Assembly (NCBI RefSeq): GCF_014190915.1
Contig: NZ_JACHVU010000010.1
Coordinates: 131,007-195,006, forward strand
DNA: 64,000 bases
Source of the DNA: Mycolicibacterium iranicum
GTDB taxonomy: Bacteria; Actinomycetota; Actinomycetes; Mycobacteriales; Mycobacteriaceae
Direction: 5' to 3'
Part shown: piece by piece, positions 59,238 to 64,000 of the stretch
Position numbering within the stretch: the stretch's first letter is position 1
Layout: each line of letters opens with the position of its first letter
The notes under the pieces: generated by a model
The model's database searches: none
What the model saw: the letters and a program-made list of their open reading frames with translations, nothing else
What the model was told of the DNA's origin: nothing
Translations under genes and position numbers: made by a program

Positions 59238-59585
59238 CAGGCCAGCGTAAGCCCTGGGCGGGGCAGATGACGGGCATCGACCCGCGCCCTGGGGCAAACG
59301 TTCTGGTCGGCGGCGGTATGGTGGGGCCCCAGCGGCAGGCCGACGTCGTCCTCCTCACGAAATACGTTTGGCTGCACGCAGGTTGACAGTGGGACGACGA
59401 CAGCGCCGGCAATATCCATGCCGGGGTCGGTCGCAGTGACGACATGGCGTCCAGACGTCGATCGGGCGACGACGTAGACTTTTCACCGTCGAGAGGCGTT
59501 GCAACGGCTTCCGGGGGTTCTGGTCTTCCGGTTTCCGCCACGCTCGGCAGAGTCAAGGACGCCTTCCGCAATGGAAGGAGTGCAC
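59238..59585. other. Divergent intergenic region between PAC2 and metH genes
   Basis: This is a 348-nt stretch without a supported gene. CTGGGGC (59289-59295) and GCCCCAG (59326-59332) form a 7-bp inverted repeat with a 30-nt loop. A -35-like TTGACA lies at 59383-59388 and a -10-like TAGACT at 59475-59480, not at standard spacing from each other; either could belong to the metH promoter. I looked for a cobalamin riboswitch and saw no clear B12 box. Confidence 0.45.
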
Positions 59586-63359
<3,774 letters not shown>

Positions 63360-63401
63360 CGTCGGGCGGACTTGTCCGGACCCCGCTGTCATGATGGGGT
63401 C

Positions 63402-64000
63402 ATGTGTTCGGCGGCAACGTCTTTGGCTGCTCATCCGGGTGGGCGGTTGGAGGCGTTGTTCGGCGAGTTGGCGGAGCTGACGGGTCAGCGTAATGCGATC
63501 GATGGCCGGATCGTGGAGATCGCGGCGCAGATCGAGCGTGATGAGTTGTGTGGGATGACCGGTGCGCGGTCGGTGGCGGCGTTGATGGCGTGGAAGACCG
63601 GGTCCTCGCTGCGTAACGCCGAGACAATCGTGGCCGTCGCGGCGCGGGTTGACGAGTTCCCGCGGTGTGTGGCCGGGCTGCGGGAGGGCCGGTTGTCGTT
63701 GGATCAGGTCGGGGTGATCGCCCAGCGCGCCGGCGACGGCTCGGACGCCCATTATGCGGAGTTGGCGGTCAGCGCGACGGTGGCGCAGTTGCGGACCGCG
63801 GTCAAACTCGAACCCCGCCCCGACCCGGCTCCGAAACCTGCGCGCGACCGGGGGTTGTCGAAAACCGGTGACGAGGAATCCACGACGTGGCGGATCACCC
63901 TGCCCCATGCCGAGGCGGCGGTGTTCGACGCCGCGTTGCAGTCGCATCTGGATGCGTTGGTCGCTGACTGGAAACGCCACCACACCACCCCCGGTCAGGC
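63402..64000 (+). CDS. DUF222/HNH-type 13E12-family protein, 3' end cut by window edge
   Basis: At least 199 codons run off the right edge without a stop. The N-terminus MCSAATSLAAHPGGRLEALF leads into a DUF222 domain: RNAIDGRIVEIAAQIERDEL, GARSVAALMAWKTGSSLRNA, AARVDEFPRCVAGLREGRLS. The variable SKTGDEESTTWRITLPHAEA follows, and relatives carry an HNH nuclease domain beyond this point. Genes of this type make up the REP13E12-like families scattered in mycobacterial genomes. Codon third positions are noticeably richer in T and A (many TTG, GTG and GAT codons) than the neighbours, in line with horizontal spread. ATG 63402 follows GATGGGGT. Confidence 0.85.
   Translation, partial: MCSAATSLAAHPGGRLEALFGELAELTGQRNAIDGRIVEIAAQIERDELCGMTGARSVAALMAWKTGSSLRNAETIVAVAARVDEFPRCVAGLREGRLSLDQVGVIAQRAGDGSDAHYAELAVSATVAQLRTAVKLEPRPDPAPKPARDRGLSKTGDEESTTWRITLPHAEAAVFDAALQSHLDALVADWKRHHTTPGQ

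Noticed and set aside
59238..59585. Cobalamin riboswitch in front of metH
   Set aside because: No convincing B12 box or conserved helices were found by eye in either orientation. A covariance-model scan (Rfam cobalamin) would be decisive.

Overview
The window is high-GC, densely packed actinobacterial chromosome. It carries the mycobacterial division and cell wall (dcw) cluster in the gene order known from Mycobacterium tuberculosis (roughly the Rv2173 to Rv2124c segment, read in the opposite direction). MshC (mycothiol synthesis), Wag31, LppM, LppL, the Rv2133c-Rv2136c block and a DUF222/13E12-type gene all point to a mycobacterium. The nitrate-assimilation pair and the tricarboxylate transporter suggest an environmental, fast-growing Mycolicibacterium-type species rather than M. 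tuberculosis. The species call is inference; no identity search was possible.

Layout. 1-2935: end of a polyprenyl diphosphate synthase gene, lppM, a GNAT acetyltransferase and a DUF3040 membrane protein, closed by a clear hairpin terminator. 3139-23648: MraZ-box repeats, then mraZ-rsmH-ftsL-pbpB-murE-murF-mraY-murD-ftsW-murG-murC-ftsQ-ftsZ-pgeF-yggS-sepF-yggT-wag31 and a small membrane protein. Most junctions are 4-nt ATGA/GTGA overlaps, so the run makes lipid-II precursors and the divisome as one translationally coupled unit. ftsZ and wag31 have their own leaders.

23674-45708 is an accessory interval inserted relative to the M. tuberculosis order. It holds a phosphoribosyltransferase, an SRPBCC-epimerase fusion, a glutamine amidotransferase, two small exported proteins, a decayed cellulase/Calx-beta remnant, and a CitA/CitB-type two-component system divergent from tctCBA plus a universal stress protein. 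It continues with an alpha/beta hydrolase, a TetR-controlled membrane protein/diiron protein pair, an F420/NADP-type oxidoreductase, a CAP-like secreted protein, a nitrate transporter, a single-chain diflavin nitrate reductase (NasN type), and a membrane acyltransferase.

45760-63359 returns to conserved synteny: tRNA-Leu, M20 peptidase, PEBP protein, pyrD, a DUF5703 protein, lppL, then uppP-phosphatase-DUF3090-SCO1664 kinase-like-cysQ-mshC-SDR-DUF1254 lipoprotein. A repeat-bearing spacer, a PAC2 protein and metH follow. The right edge (63402-64000) is the 5' part of a DUF222/HNH-type 13E12-family gene with base use unlike its neighbours. The window has no CRISPR array, prophage or intact insertion sequence that I can see.
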